Positions 22,839-34,374 of a DNA stretch of 64,000 nt are shown piece by piece; positions within the stretch are counted from its first letter, which is position 1; each line of letters opens with the position of its first letter. A program made the position numbers and the translations under genes. The notes under the pieces were generated by a model, which did no database searches, was not told where the DNA came from, and saw nothing but the letters and a program-made list of their open reading frames with translations. Source of the stretch: Trichosphaerium sp. ATCC 40318 (lineage: Eukaryota > Discosea > Flabellinia > Trichosidae); NCBI GenBank assembly GCA_038496445.1, contig JALMLS010000085.1:1-64000 (forward strand), written 5' to 3'.

Positions 22839-23273
22839 TAAACCCACTCGTTCGTTATAAAATAATGTCGATAGGCTTTCTATAGAGCTTCGAACAGTTT
22901 TACCTTGTAAAATTGAGAGATCGATTAAACAAAATGAAATAAGGGCTTTACCTTGTTCTTCACCACGTGTTATTTTTGATTTTTAATCAATTTTTTAATT
23001 AGGAACGTTGCTTAAATAAACTAACGCAATACAAAAAAGGTTAAAGATGTCGAAACATTTTGATTTATTTTATTTTTGTGAAGAAAAAAAAATCCGCCTT
23101 CACATGGTAAGAAAGAGGGGTGTACAACAATAAACAATGTTTTTAACGCTTAAATCAAGGAGTATAAACACATATTGAATGGTTTTTTTCAGAAAAAAAC
23201 TCTTCCAGTGAACACACGCTAAGCGTCAATTATAATTGACGTACTACACTCAAGCGTTCTAAAGAAATTGTTT
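22839..23273. other. Intergenic, nothing recognised
   Basis: AT-rich sequence between two minus-strand genes, serving as promoter of the F-box gene and 3' region of the channel gene. It contains one CACGTG palindrome (about 22973) and an ATTATAATTGACG-type inverted motif near 23226; no protein-coding signal. Confidence 0.5.
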
Positions 23274-26200
23274 TTAGTAAAACCGCGAGTATAAACAACA
23301 AAAACGTGTCAAAAAAAAACGTACAACATCAATAGTCTCAATCTCTCCATCAGCTTCTGATGAAGTATCATCAGGATCAGAGTCATCCTCAGCTTCATCT
23401 TCAGAAGCTTCATCTTCTTCGGACTCTTCTTTCAATTCAGCTGCTTCTTCGTCTTCATCGTCATCAACTCTCTGTGAGTAATGTAAGCAAATATTTTCTG
23501 TGTATTTCAAAGGCTATTGAGCGTACTTTTTTGCTTTTGTGTTTCTTATCTTTTTTGTCTTTTTTATCCTTGTGCTTACGTTTTTTATCCTTCTTGTCTT
23601 TCTTGCTCTTTTTCTTAGACTTTGGTTTTGGGACTTGTTGGTAGTCCGCAAATACGAGCATAATAACTTTATCTTTATGATGAAGTATGGTGTTTGGTGT
23701 TGGATTCACAAAGACATAAGGCATTGAACTCTTTTTCACCTCTTCAGAGCGGTACAAAGCAAGTGGTAAGCAGCCTATGGCTGAAAGGACCTTGTAGAGC
23801 TTCTCGTAAGTTTCGCCCTTCATGCTCTTTGGCATTTTAATACTTGCAAGGTAACTGCCACCCTTGGCAGAAATGAGGGTATCCAATACTTTAATAAGGT
23901 AACCCTTAAAGTACGACTAAAAAAAATGATAAGAAAACAAAGAATAGTCAACATAAAAACCATAAAATATAGTACGTACTTGAGTGACCATGATATCGAG
24001 CAAAGTGATTGAGAACAGATGTCCAGCAGCGTACATTGGTACAGCAGTAAAATCGAGTTTACCAATATCCTTCAAGCGAAGGTTTGTTAAAAATCTTACG
24101 CTAGAGTCCTCGACTAGCAAACAACATTAGACAAAAAAAAAATTTGTTTCAATCAAAAAAAAGTACTTACTGAGCTCGGCGATGTATACAATCTTCTCGA
24201 AGGAATCTTTACCAGCAATGTTAGATTGTCTGATCTTTTTAATCTCACGATGTTGCATAAGAGTCATGATAGCCCTCCAATCCATAATTCTGCTTGTACT
24301 AAACACAAAGAGTCAGGTTTATTTAAAAAGTAAAAATGTATCAACGTACTCTCTGTTCTTGTTGATCTCAGGAGGTAGGATGATGAACTTCCCGCATGTG
24401 AGGAATCCAGCACGTTCAAGATCGTAACGGATGACAGGAGATCCCTGAACAAAGTAGATATGGTCAAGTTGGTCATCAGTAGCCCAAAATCGCACTACAA
24501 ATTAATTAAATATTTCAAACCATTTGATACAAACGATGAACAATACGTACCTTCAGGTGCTTGTTCATGCAAAATAACAATTGGTACTTGTTTTTCAACA
24601 ATCATTGGATCGTTCAAGATTGATACAAGCATACCAATACCTAATTAAAATGTAAGTAACGAAATAAATATTGTATAACAAAAGTTTCTTACCTTTACGA
24701 GAACCAGCAATAATGATATGACCCTTTAGGAATGAAACATCCCATCTTGTGATACGCTTACAAGCTAGGCTGAGCGCACTCTTGAAAGTAGGGTGGTTGT
24801 TAACAGATTTTGGGACGGTGCCTTCACGCCAATCTATGGTGAGTACAGGAGGTTTGTCAGTTACAAGATCTTCTTTTTGGATTGCAGATGCTTCTTCGGC
24901 GGAAATTTCTTCAAGGACGTTATCACGCTTATTAGTATCATTCTCAATATTGATCTTTTGGACTTGTCCACGTTGGTTCATTGTGTGATGCTTTCTGTTT
25001 TGGAACCAGAAGGCGCCTTCAAGTTCTGCACGTGTCTCTGTAACCCAATAGTTAGTTTCAACACTAACTATCGTTATTTTATAGTACCTTCGTTCTCTTG
25101 TCTTAGACTCTCTTGCTCTGGCATGGATAATCCTCCATCGAGAAGAGTGAGCTAATTAGCACGTCAGTAAACTGGTTAAAAAAAATGAAGTGTGTTGACA
25201 TACCGCTTCTTCAACAGTCTGCAAGTCATCGGCAATAAAAATACCAGTTTCTCCACCTTGGAATTTGTAGTTTGTAGGGTTGATTCTAATGTTCTTAATA
25301 TCTTTAATGTAGATACCAAAGAGGCACACTTTTCCGTGCTGGTAAAGCAACTAATGAAAGTTATCAGTTAAAATACACTTGATCCTTTTAAAACGCACAT
25401 AAGACAACTCAGCGAAGGAAATATCAAGATCAGCAACCTCTGTTGGGATAACATGAACATACATTTCCATACCACGACCGTGATCTACCAAAGTGTGAGA
25501 CAGCGAACATAGTGCTTTTAAAACGTACTGTACTCATCGAGCCATTCATACTTCTTTCTGTATTTACGCATTTTGATAACCTTACCATTTCCATCGTAAG
25601 AGTACTCATCTAATGGCAGGTAAGAATATTTTCAAAAAAAAAGAAAAAAAAACCAAGTAGTACATTGAGACACGCTTTCTAATTCCTCCTTTGCTTTTCT
25701 CATCTCTTCAGAACCATGAGTTCGGATAAGGTTAGCGACAATAGTCGAAAAACCAGGTACAATAACAGAGTATGCGAGCAATTTCTAAAAATATGATTAT
25801 GTGAAATACAAAACGAGCGCGTTCCGCATTTGGATCCAAAAAAAAAACTTTCTAACATACCTGTTTGAGGGCATCCATACCAGGTACAAATTGAACGCGA
25901 CCGAAACCTCTCAACAAGTTCTAAAATACCTTGTTAGCCAAAAATAGTTTGGTTTTAAAACGTACGCTGTTCACAGGTTGAATTAGGGAAGTAAAGATTC
26001 TAACGTTTTTGGACAAACGACGAATAGAACTGACAATCAAAAGGGTTTCTGAGCAATAAGTAAATTAAAAATACCTACAACAAAAAAAAGGTTACGTACC
26101 AGCATCAGTCCTCTCTGGAGCACTGTACAAGTCAGTACTGTTAATCAAGATAAAGATCGATTTTGCTTTACGGATATCACAACGATCGAGGTCGTCTTCG

Positions 26201-27716
26201 CTCTTGAGTACACTGTTAGAAATACTGATTGATTAACAAACTATTCTTTTCGCGTACGATTGCAGAACCAGCAAGGTAATCACAAAGTGGTGCCCATTCA
26301 GGATTATCAAGCAACGCGCGTAGTCTGAGGTCAGGCTCTTGGTCTTTACCCAAAACACAGATTTTAGTATCACGCAAACTGTGACCAGCGTTATCGTGAT
26401 CCTAACATAGCTATTAGTTTCAAGAAAAATAACAACAAAAAAAAAAGACGTACAGGATGATAAAATTCACTCAAGAAATCTCTAACACTGTGTGCAGAAA
26501 CATTACCAGTCAATACTACATGAGGGTACGATGTAGAGAAGCGTTTATGGTAGTAACGCACAGCTAAGGAAAGATTAAACAAAACAACCAGCAATAAAAG
26601 CTCATACCTTTGTTCTCAGCGTACAGATCGATCAAAGCTGACAATTGCGCTGGGATAGCGACGATAGTGAGCAAAATGATCCACATAACGGCAAATCTGG
26701 ACCAATTGGTAGAACCAGAGATATCACCATAACCGACAGTACTGAAGGTCTTGTATGTTAAGGATTTGCAAAACAAAACAAAACAAAAAAAAGATGAGAA
26801 GTACTCTCATTGAGAGTTATAAAGAGGATACGACAATGGTGAAATAGAGAGAGTCGTAAAAGTTATCAATAACTGGTGCTGGGGAGTCATTGATTTCAAT
26901 AACGAAAAACAAACCAGCAGAACAGAAAATCAAGGTGACTACAATCAAGGCGAGCTGTACACCTGCGTGCCAGATTTTCTCCCTAAAACAAATAGTTAGA
27001 TTCAGTTCACTCTTAGAAAACCTATTTTTTGCGTACCTGACGACCTTCAAGTCTCTTGTATGTGGTAGGAACTTGACTCTGTTCCAGAAAATCAACAACC
27101 GAACAGACGTTAAGAAATCTAAATCAACTTTCTTCACATCCAAAAAAATAGTCGTGACGATTATATACGTGACTATCGGATTCATTTGAAAAAAGTAAGT
27201 CTTTCTAGGGAGTTAGGAATTAGTCTACAAGTTTGCATAACAAGCTCTATATAAGCGTACATGTGTCTGGCAGCTACTAGATGGAGTAGAAAATCGATAA
27301 TGTAAAGACATGCAAAAACAATTCTCACAATCCTTCTTCCGTTGTTGAATGCTTCTGAACTATCCTCATAGAAAGTACCAAACACGTAAAAGATCATGTT
27401 AAAAATTACGACCACAGTGAAACCAATTTCCTATTCTTGTTAGCCAACGAGCTCGTACTCACTCAAAAATCACTACAAAGCTGTGTTTTCTAAACCAAAC
27501 GTACCCAGACTTCACCAAAAACAGATTCTTTCAAGCCCACGCCAAGGCGTCTACGGTACTTGGCCCATAGGCTTACAGATGCTCTCGCTAACGTAGATGT
27601 TGAGTTCCTATTAAAGAGAGCGTATAATGCATACCATTTTGGGTCTCGAAACCTATTTCAAACGAGTCCTCGTCAATGTCGATGAGGGGCACTTCCTCTA
27701 CAACGTCATTACTCAT
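23274..27716 (-). CDS. Slo/BK-like potassium channel with RCK domains
   Basis: Many exons from MSNDVVEEVPLIDIDEDSFE. Transmembrane helices include FTVVVIFNMIFYVFGTFYED, CLYIIDFLLHLVAARHMYAY and a voltage-sensor-like LLIFWNRVKFLPHTRDL. The pore exon gives FYDSLYFTIVTLSTVGYGDI with the K+ filter TVGYGD, then WIILLTIVAIPAQLSALIDL. The long cytoplasmic part has two RCK-like regions (HVVLTGNVSAHSVRDFLSEF, DRCDIRKAKSIFILIN; HIIIAGSRKGIGMLV, PVIRYDLERAGFLTCG). It belongs to the plasma-membrane or endomembrane K+ channels gated by voltage and ligands such as Ca2+ or H+. The C-terminus is odd: a Lys-rich stretch (KDKKDKKRKHKDKK) followed by a highly acidic tail. A last 3' intron could move the stop to about 23233. 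Confidence 0.88.
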
Positions 27717-28079
27717 TTCGCTAAAGTCGTTTGAGTAAGTGATAGTGTGAATACTGCGAAAAGGTTCCGAGGTTTTTCGTTGCGCTTAGCGTGAGGATAA
27801 AGTTTTAACAAAGCGTTGTGAACAAATTAACCCCAAAACGAAATAGAGCAACAGTCTACTGATGTACAAACAAGAATCTATGGTTTTTTGTACAGTTTAC
27901 CGCTCTTACGAGCTGTGGAAAAAAAAAGTAAAGTAGACAGTACGTACTATGCGCTTCTCTCACTCAAAAACAAAGAAAGGTGGTGCGAGCACTTGAACGG
28001 AAGTTGTTCTGGTGAAAATAAGAAAGCTATTGACAAATGGGACGCAAATTGTGCCCTTAGTTTAAAAAGTTTTTTTGCG
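27717..28079. other. Divergent promoter region of channel and aconitase genes
   Basis: About 360 bp between two divergent starts. An in-frame open extension upstream of the aconitase ATG (27888..28079) exists, but its composition does not look like a presequence, so I treat it as leader. No other element recognised. Confidence 0.5.
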
Positions 28080-31000
28080 ATGTTGCGACTACGAGTGTGT
28101 GCGTCACAGAGCGCTCGATTGACAAAACTGTCTGTTAGTAAATCTCGATGTTACGTAACAATGAGCAATTACGACACAGCTGTGCTAAACTACGACCACA
28201 TTGCCAAAAATATACAAGAAGCACGTCAGCAAGTAAAGAGACCTTTCACATACGCTGAGAAAGTGTTGTATGGCCATCTTCTTCGCCCTAGCACTCAAGA
28301 TCTCACTGGCTATCTCTCTTTGCGCCCAGGTAACATTTTCGCGCTACAGATGTCACAGAATTAACATTTATATTAGATCGCGTTGCTATGCAAGATGCAA
28401 GCGCCCAAACAGCTATTCTACAAGTATGTCACAATTTTGTGCAAACAATTTTCTCTAAATCGCTTAGTTCATGTTGTGTGGCAGAGAAAAGACTGCTGTA
28501 CCCAGCAGGTGCGAGAAATAACTTATTTTAAACTAATCAAGCCCAAGCGTACACTGTGATCACTTAATCGTCGCAAACAAAGGCGCAGACCAAGATGTCA
28601 AAGATTCCATTACGGAAAATTCCGAAGTCTTCGATTTCTTGCAATCAGCAGCTCAAGTACGTACCCTTTTGAACCAAAACAAAGAATCTACGCGTTTCTA
28701 AAGAGTTTAAAAGAAATTTGGCATGGGATTTTGGAAACCTGGCTCAGGAATCATTCATCAAATCGTTTTGGAAAACTACGCATTCCCAGGTGGTTTAATG
28801 ATAGGTAATATAATTCTTTGGCGTGTTTTACATGTTTATGATATCTATAGGTACTGATTCACATACTCCTAACGGCGGTGGACTCGGTATGATTGCCATT
28901 GGTGTTGGTGGTACGATAGTTTTTTGAAAGAAAATGTTTTTCTTGTTTTGTTTGGGACTCTCGCTTATGAATGGTGTTCATAGGTGCCGATGCTGTTGAT
29001 GCTATGGCTGGTATTGGATGGGAATTAAAGAGCCCAAAAGTATTGGGAGTTAAATTGACAGGAAAGATGAATGGATGGACTGCACCAAAAGATGTTATTT
29101 TAGCTCTCGCCGGAAAATTAACTGTAAAAGGTTCGTCTTCTTCTTTGTGATAGTAGGCTAACATCTTTGCAAAGGCGGAACAGGGCGTATTATTGAATAC
29201 TTTGGACCTGGCGTTGAGAGTATCAGTTGTACTGGTATGGCAACTATTTGTAACATGGGGTACACTTGTTTTCAGACACATTTTATTTACTAACAATCAC
29301 TAGTGCTGAGGTTGGTGCAACAACGTCTATCTTCCCATTTACTGAGTCCATGGCTCGCTACTTAAAAGCTACGCATCGTGGAGATATTGCAGACTTGGCA
29401 TTAAAGAATAAAGAAATATTGACAGCCGACAAGGTACTCTATAAGTTACTTTTAACTAAAATTTTATAACTACCCTTTTGGCTTACTGTTGCATGAATAG
29501 GGTGCTGAAGAGTACTATGAGGAAATAATTGAAATAAATTTGGATGAATTGGAACCTCACGTGAATGGCACGTGGGAGTGTGTCTATTTGGGAATATAAA
29601 TTAACTCGTTTGTTTAGGTCCTTTCACACCAGATAAATCTCATCCATTGTCGAAATTCGCAGAGGCTGTTAAACAAAACAATTGGCCTGATACACTTTCA
29701 GCTGCTCTAATTGGAAGTTGCACAAATAGCAGTTACCAAGATATGGGACGTTCAGCATCTGTAGCTGACCAAGCGAGCGAAAAGGTCCGTTATTGTAAAC
29801 ATAACAGATTTTGCTAATGTATTTTAGGGCTTAAAAACAAATTGCGACTTTTATGTCACTCCTGGTTCAGAACAAATTCGTGCTACCATTTCAAGAGATG
29901 GACAACAAAAGTCCTTTGAAAATATTGGTGCGAGTGTACTCGCTAATGCATGTGGACCATGTATTGGACAGGTACTCTAACTACAAAAACACAACTTTTT
30001 TTTACTTATTCGTTTTGTTAGTGGAACAGAAAAGATGTTAAAAAGGGAACTTCTAACTCTATCATTTCTTCATACAATCGTAACTTTGCTGGTCGAAATG
30101 ATGGTAACACAAAGACTCACGCATTCGTTGCATCACCTGAAGTACCTTAAAAAACTACCAAATATATTTCTTCTTGCTAATACGATTTGCTATCTTAGCT
30201 TGTAACAGCGATGGCAGTTGCCGGTAAGATTACATTCAACCCAATGAAAGATACCCTGAAGACTCCTTCTGGTGAGGAATTCACATTTAAACCACCATAT
30301 GGTGAAGAGCTACCAACAAGTGGATTTGATAAAGGAACAGTACGAAACAGAAAAAAAATTACTTTATTTTTTTTACACAAAGACACCTAGGACACGTATT
30401 TGGCGCCACCTGAAGACTCATCAAACGTAAATATAAGTATTGATCCAAAAAGTACCCGCCTACAAGAGATGGCAGCATTCCCAGGTGAGGCTTCAAGACC
30501 TGATTATTTTTTTATGTAATCGCGAATTAACGTATATTCTTCAAGCTTGGGATGGACAGGATTTTGTGGATATGCCAATTTTGATTAAAGTAAGAGGAAA
30601 ATGCACTACAGGTACTAGATACTACATTATTTTTTCAAACATTCACGTGACTCATTCACGTGTTTTTTTATAGATGCAATTTCTCCAGCTGGCGTGTGGT
30701 TGAAGTATAAGGGACACTTGGAGAACCTTGCTGAGAACACTCTAATTGGTGCTATCAATGATGAAAATAGAACAGCTAATTGTGTTAAAAACCACTTTAC
30801 TTTAAAGGAGGGTACCGTACCTGAAGTTGCAAAACAATACAAAGAAATGAAAAAACCTTGGGTAGTAATCGGAGACGAAAACTACGGTGAAGGTACAAAG
30901 TTAACTTAATTTGTTGTTTCTTTAACACATATAGGTTCCGCCAGAGAACATGCTGCATTGCAGCCAAGATTCTTGGGATGTAAAGCTATAGTATCAAGAA

Positions 31001-31562
31001 GTTTCGCACGTATTCACGAAACTGTAAGTTCAGTTTGAAACTTATTTTGTTTGGTTTTTTTTTGAACTTACCCTTTCTTAAAGAACTTGAAAAAACAAGG
31101 TGTCTTGCCTTTGACTTTTGCGAATCCAAAAGATTATGAAAAGATTGGTGGTACAGACTTAGTTTCTATTATTGGCCTCAAAGACATCCAACCTGGGAAA
31201 CCATTAACAATGAAGGCATGCAACAACAAACTTTTCTTCTTCTTCGCAAAAAATCCAAAATTACTTTTTGCTTTCTTCTTGGGCAACCTTGTAATTATTT
31301 TACTATCCACGCTTATCAATTCACCACTCACCCATCCCATGTTCCATGCTGTGTTACAGCACACATTTATTATTATTTTAAGTTTGTTTTTTTGGACTTG
31401 TTTTTTTTTGTTTTCTTCTTACGGACTTGTCAGGTTGTTCATGATAAGACAAATACAACATCAACATTTACAGTAAATCAAACACTCAATGAACTACAAA
31501 TTGAATGGTTCAAAGCAGGTAGTGCACTGAACTATGTTGCGTCATCCTTAAAGGATGCATAA
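28080..31562 (+). CDS. ACO2: Aconitate hydratase, mitochondrial
   Basis: About 18 exons. The start [20 protein letters not shown] is an Arg/Ser-rich mitochondrial presequence. The body follows mitochondrial aconitase throughout: [81 protein letters not shown], and the Fe-S ligands in [17 protein letters not shown] and [11 protein letters not shown]. Later come [74 protein letters not shown] and [13 protein letters not shown]. It interconverts citrate and isocitrate in the TCA cycle. One intron (29568..29617) must use a GC donor to keep HVNGPFTPD in frame. The C-terminal intron region around 31220-31435 is longer than the others. Confidence 0.95.
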
Positions 31563-31945
31563 AACAAAAAATAAATGACTTGAAACAAAAAAGGCTTTAT
31601 ACAGTAGAATCGTTCTTCCAGCTGTGCACAATAAGCCACAGTATTGTTTACAGTAACATACGTTAACCAAACATGCTTTCAGTTACATGTTTTACAGTCG
31701 CCTCCTGAAAGCTCTTGCCACCTATCAAAACAAGGGCACCTGAACAGTATAAAACCCTTAATGAGATCCTAACTTTGTGAGTTTGCTTCAAGTAATAGTT
31801 CATCGCAGTTCCGTCACAGTAGAGTTTGTGCTAAAGCTACAAACATCAAATCCTTGCAACTCTCAACGAGATTGCAACGTAAATATAAAAAAAGACCCAT
31901 ACAGGCGAACCTGCAAATCATAACCGTTGTGAGAATAAATTACTA

Positions 31946-32177
31946 ATGGATCTGGAACAAATACAAAACATACTCTTTTTCAACACTCTCGCTGGATTAA
32001 TAAAACTAATTGTGGTAAACATAAAAACACGTTGTCAGCATCCTAGTAGCCAAATAAGAATACTTATGATGTCTTTTCATATTTTCACAAAAGCAGAAAA
32101 CTACCTATTTTTTGAGCAGTGTTTGGGCTATGTCTCAATCTAGCAAAGCCAAAACTCCTTTCCAATATGATGATTAA
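31946..32177 (+). CDS. 49-residue single-pass membrane microprotein
   Basis: Two exons, 31946..32014 and 32097..32177, join in phase through an 82-nt intron (GTAAAC...AAGCAG). The product begins MDLEQIQNILFFNTLAGLIK and ends SQSSKAKTPFQYDD, with one hydrophobic helix in between and a charged tail. The size and layout fit a mitochondrial or ER membrane-complex subunit, but I recognise no family. The in-phase splice and a stop right after an acidic tail support it; no other evidence. Confidence 0.45.
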
Positions 32178-32445
32178 GTATACTACGCATGGACAGTCCA
32201 ACCGTGAGTGCCTGTTTGTTGGTCCTACGTCAAAAATGATATGGTTCCATTAGTTGTCTTTGAGTGTGATAAAACTAACTGCGCGATGTGCTGCGTAACC
32301 AAACTAGTGTATTCGCAAGGTGGAATTCAAGCAAGTCACTTTCTAACCGTTATTGTGAGTGGTGATCCTAAAACTGCCCAAAACAAAGCGACATCCAAAC
32401 AAAACAGAAAAATATCCAAACAAGTTTTGAAAAAAGTATTGTTTA
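32178..32445. other. Convergent 3' region, nothing recognised
   Basis: Short stretch between the microprotein and the ankyrin gene stop codon, with a CACGTG palindrome at about 32448. A plus-strand frame 32208..32462 has no ATG context or family similarity. Confidence 0.4.
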
Positions 32446-33864
32446 TCACGTGTACTTTGTAAAATAAATTCTACAATGCATCATCATCCTTTCAATGTAC
32501 GTCTCCAGTTTACCTTGGAGTGTATTCTGCCTCTTAATAATAGATATAACCTCTTCAAAACCTTCTCCTCCATCTTTCATTGCGAGTTTTAGCGGAGTCC
32601 ACTCGCCATTCTCAACATTCACATCCAAACCATACTTTAGAAGCGCTTGAAGAGTTTTCGGCCTGTTCATCTCAGAATTCTTATGAGCCATAGTGAACCC
32701 GTTAGAATCTCTCTGGTTTACGTCTATATTATGCTCTGAATAGAGGTACTCCATTGTCTTTTCAACACATTGGCTGGCAGCAGCTTGAAAGGCAGAAACA
32801 TCTTTATCGTTTATGTCAGCTCCGTTATCAATCAAATACTTGAAGACACTTAAATCAGGATCACTGTTACTCATAGCATAGAAACTCAAAGGAGTGAGCA
32901 CTAATTCCTTGGACTTAATGTTAATATCAACACCTTTGTCAAGTATCGCATCTATATTCTTCTTGTCTTCTACTGAAGCTGCAACATGAAGTGTTGTAAG
33001 ACTGTGAAGTGAAGTTGATTCGAGCTCATCTTTTGTTTTTGTCTTTATAACATCGTAAGCTTCATTTGTCTTTCCTGAGAGAAGGAGTATATGACTCTCG
33101 CAAGTTGAGCGCAAAGGAAAATCAACATTTATCCTCTCAGCTTTTTCTTGTGAGGCGTATAGAACCTTGTGTCCATATAATCCAAATAACTCATAGCATA
33201 TACTCTCCATTGTCTTCTTGTCGGTGTACATATCTTCATTTTTACCTTCAAGTGGAGCACATGCACGTGGAGAATTGAACACATAACTTTTTATGATAAA
33301 GTCAATGCAATCTTCCAATCTTTCTTTCAGTGTAGGTAACATGTCTTTGTTACGGTGTAATTTCTTTAAGTGTATCATGTCATCCTTTATTTCTGTTTCA
33401 GCTATAAAGCAAACTTGTGCTTTCCAGCTATGTCCAAAGTACATGTTGTTGTCATAATGGTAAACAACCCATTTATCTTCCATTACTTCTGGTCTGAAGA
33501 GTTGTCCATCTTGGAAATTAGGAACCACTTTATACGACAAATTAATATCACGTGACTCCAACCGGTTGTCTTTTAATAATTGCTCAGTTTGAGCTATAAA
33601 CTCACGTCCAGTTCTCTTTGCCCAGCTTATACTATTCCGTGCATCTTCAGCACTCTTCGAAAAAGAAACTAGCGAGTGCGTTATTGGTGTTGGGTCAAGT
33701 GTTCTAACTTTAAACGGTGACTCCTCTGCCGTAAGCCACACGGGAGGCTTTTTGGGTTGTTTTGAATTACTTGTACACATTAGTCGCCTTGGTACCGCCT
33801 GTTTACCGGTGGTTACGCGTTGAAATGCCCAGCGAGCATATTTCGAAGAGCTATACCGAATCAT
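32446..33864 (-). CDS. Mitochondrially targeted ankyrin-repeat protein, single exon
   Basis: One uninterrupted frame of 472 residues, unusual next to intron-dense neighbours. The N-terminus MIRYSSSKYARWAFQRVTTG is rich in Arg, Ser and aromatic residues with no acids for about 50 residues, a good mitochondrial presequence. The middle part (KWVVYHYDNNMYFGHSWKAQ, ERLEDCIDFIIKSYVF) is not recognised. The C-terminal ~170 residues hold four or five ankyrin repeats: SLTTLHVAASVEDKKNIDAI, KYLIDNGADINDKD, MEYLYSEHNIDVNQRDSNGF and LLKYGLDVNVENGEWTPLKL. Ankyrin repeats mediate protein binding. Function unknown. The lack of introns could reflect retroposition or transfer. Confidence 0.75.
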   Translation of the reverse strand: MIRYSSSKYARWAFQRVTTGKQAVPRRLMCTSNSKQPKKPPVWLTAEESPFKVRTLDPTPITHSLVSFSKSAEDARNSISWAKRTGREFIAQTEQLLKDNRLESRDINLSYKVVPNFQDGQLFRPEVMEDKWVVYHYDNNMYFGHSWKAQVCFIAETEIKDDMIHLKKLHRNKDMLPTLKERLEDCIDFIIKSYVFNSPRACAPLEGKNEDMYTDKKTMESICYELFGLYGHKVLYASQEKAERINVDFPLRSTCESHILLLSGKTNEAYDVIKTKTKDELESTSLHSLTTLHVAASVEDKKNIDAILDKGVDINIKSKELVLTPLSFYAMSNSDPDLSVFKYLIDNGADINDKDVSAFQAAASQCVEKTMEYLYSEHNIDVNQRDSNGFTMAHKNSEMNRPKTLQALLKYGLDVNVENGEWTPLKLAMKDGGEGFEEVISIIKRQNTLQGKLETYIERMMMHCRIYFTKYT

Positions 33865-34374
33865 TGTTGGTTCTGTCGTGCTATTCTTGTAGACAGAAAC
33901 TTTGCCAAAAAGACAACAATTCGCATTCAGAGAATACTAGTTTACTCCTACAACTTTCTCAACTTTTGTTCTGACCTCCTTGCATGACATAACATTTGCT
34001 TACCTATTAAGGTACGAGTGGATATCTTATGGTGCTCCTCTTGCTTCAATAAGCACAAACATTGGTTAGATTCCACGGTAAGATGGATAAAAAACGACTT
34101 ACTCTGAAGCTTGCATGTGTTTTATGAAATACAGCTAAAGTAACGCCAGCCGAAGTCTTTGTCGTTATATAAAAAAATAGTCAAAAAGAAGTGAACTTCT
34201 AAATCGGGCTGTAAAAACTCATAAGAATTATCTCACCTACTCAAGTATAGTGCTGTCTGCAATAACACACGGTTTTTAGTTTCAAACTAGCCGTCAACGG
34301 AAATCGTTTGTTTGTTTGACACAAGCGACGGCAAATGTCCGTTTGTTCACCTTCCACATGATTATTAAGCGTAG
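33865..34374. other. Divergent promoter region between two ankyrin genes
   Basis: About 500 bp between divergent starts of the mitochondrial ankyrin gene and the ankyrin-PH gene. No protein-coding signal in either strand beyond antisense shadows. Confidence 0.5.

Noticed and set aside
22395-22847. A separate 150-codon gene upstream of the F-box/MORN frame
   Set aside because: It overlaps the F-box exon in another frame, while its N-terminal part fits better as the 5' exon of that gene, which otherwise lacks an ATG.
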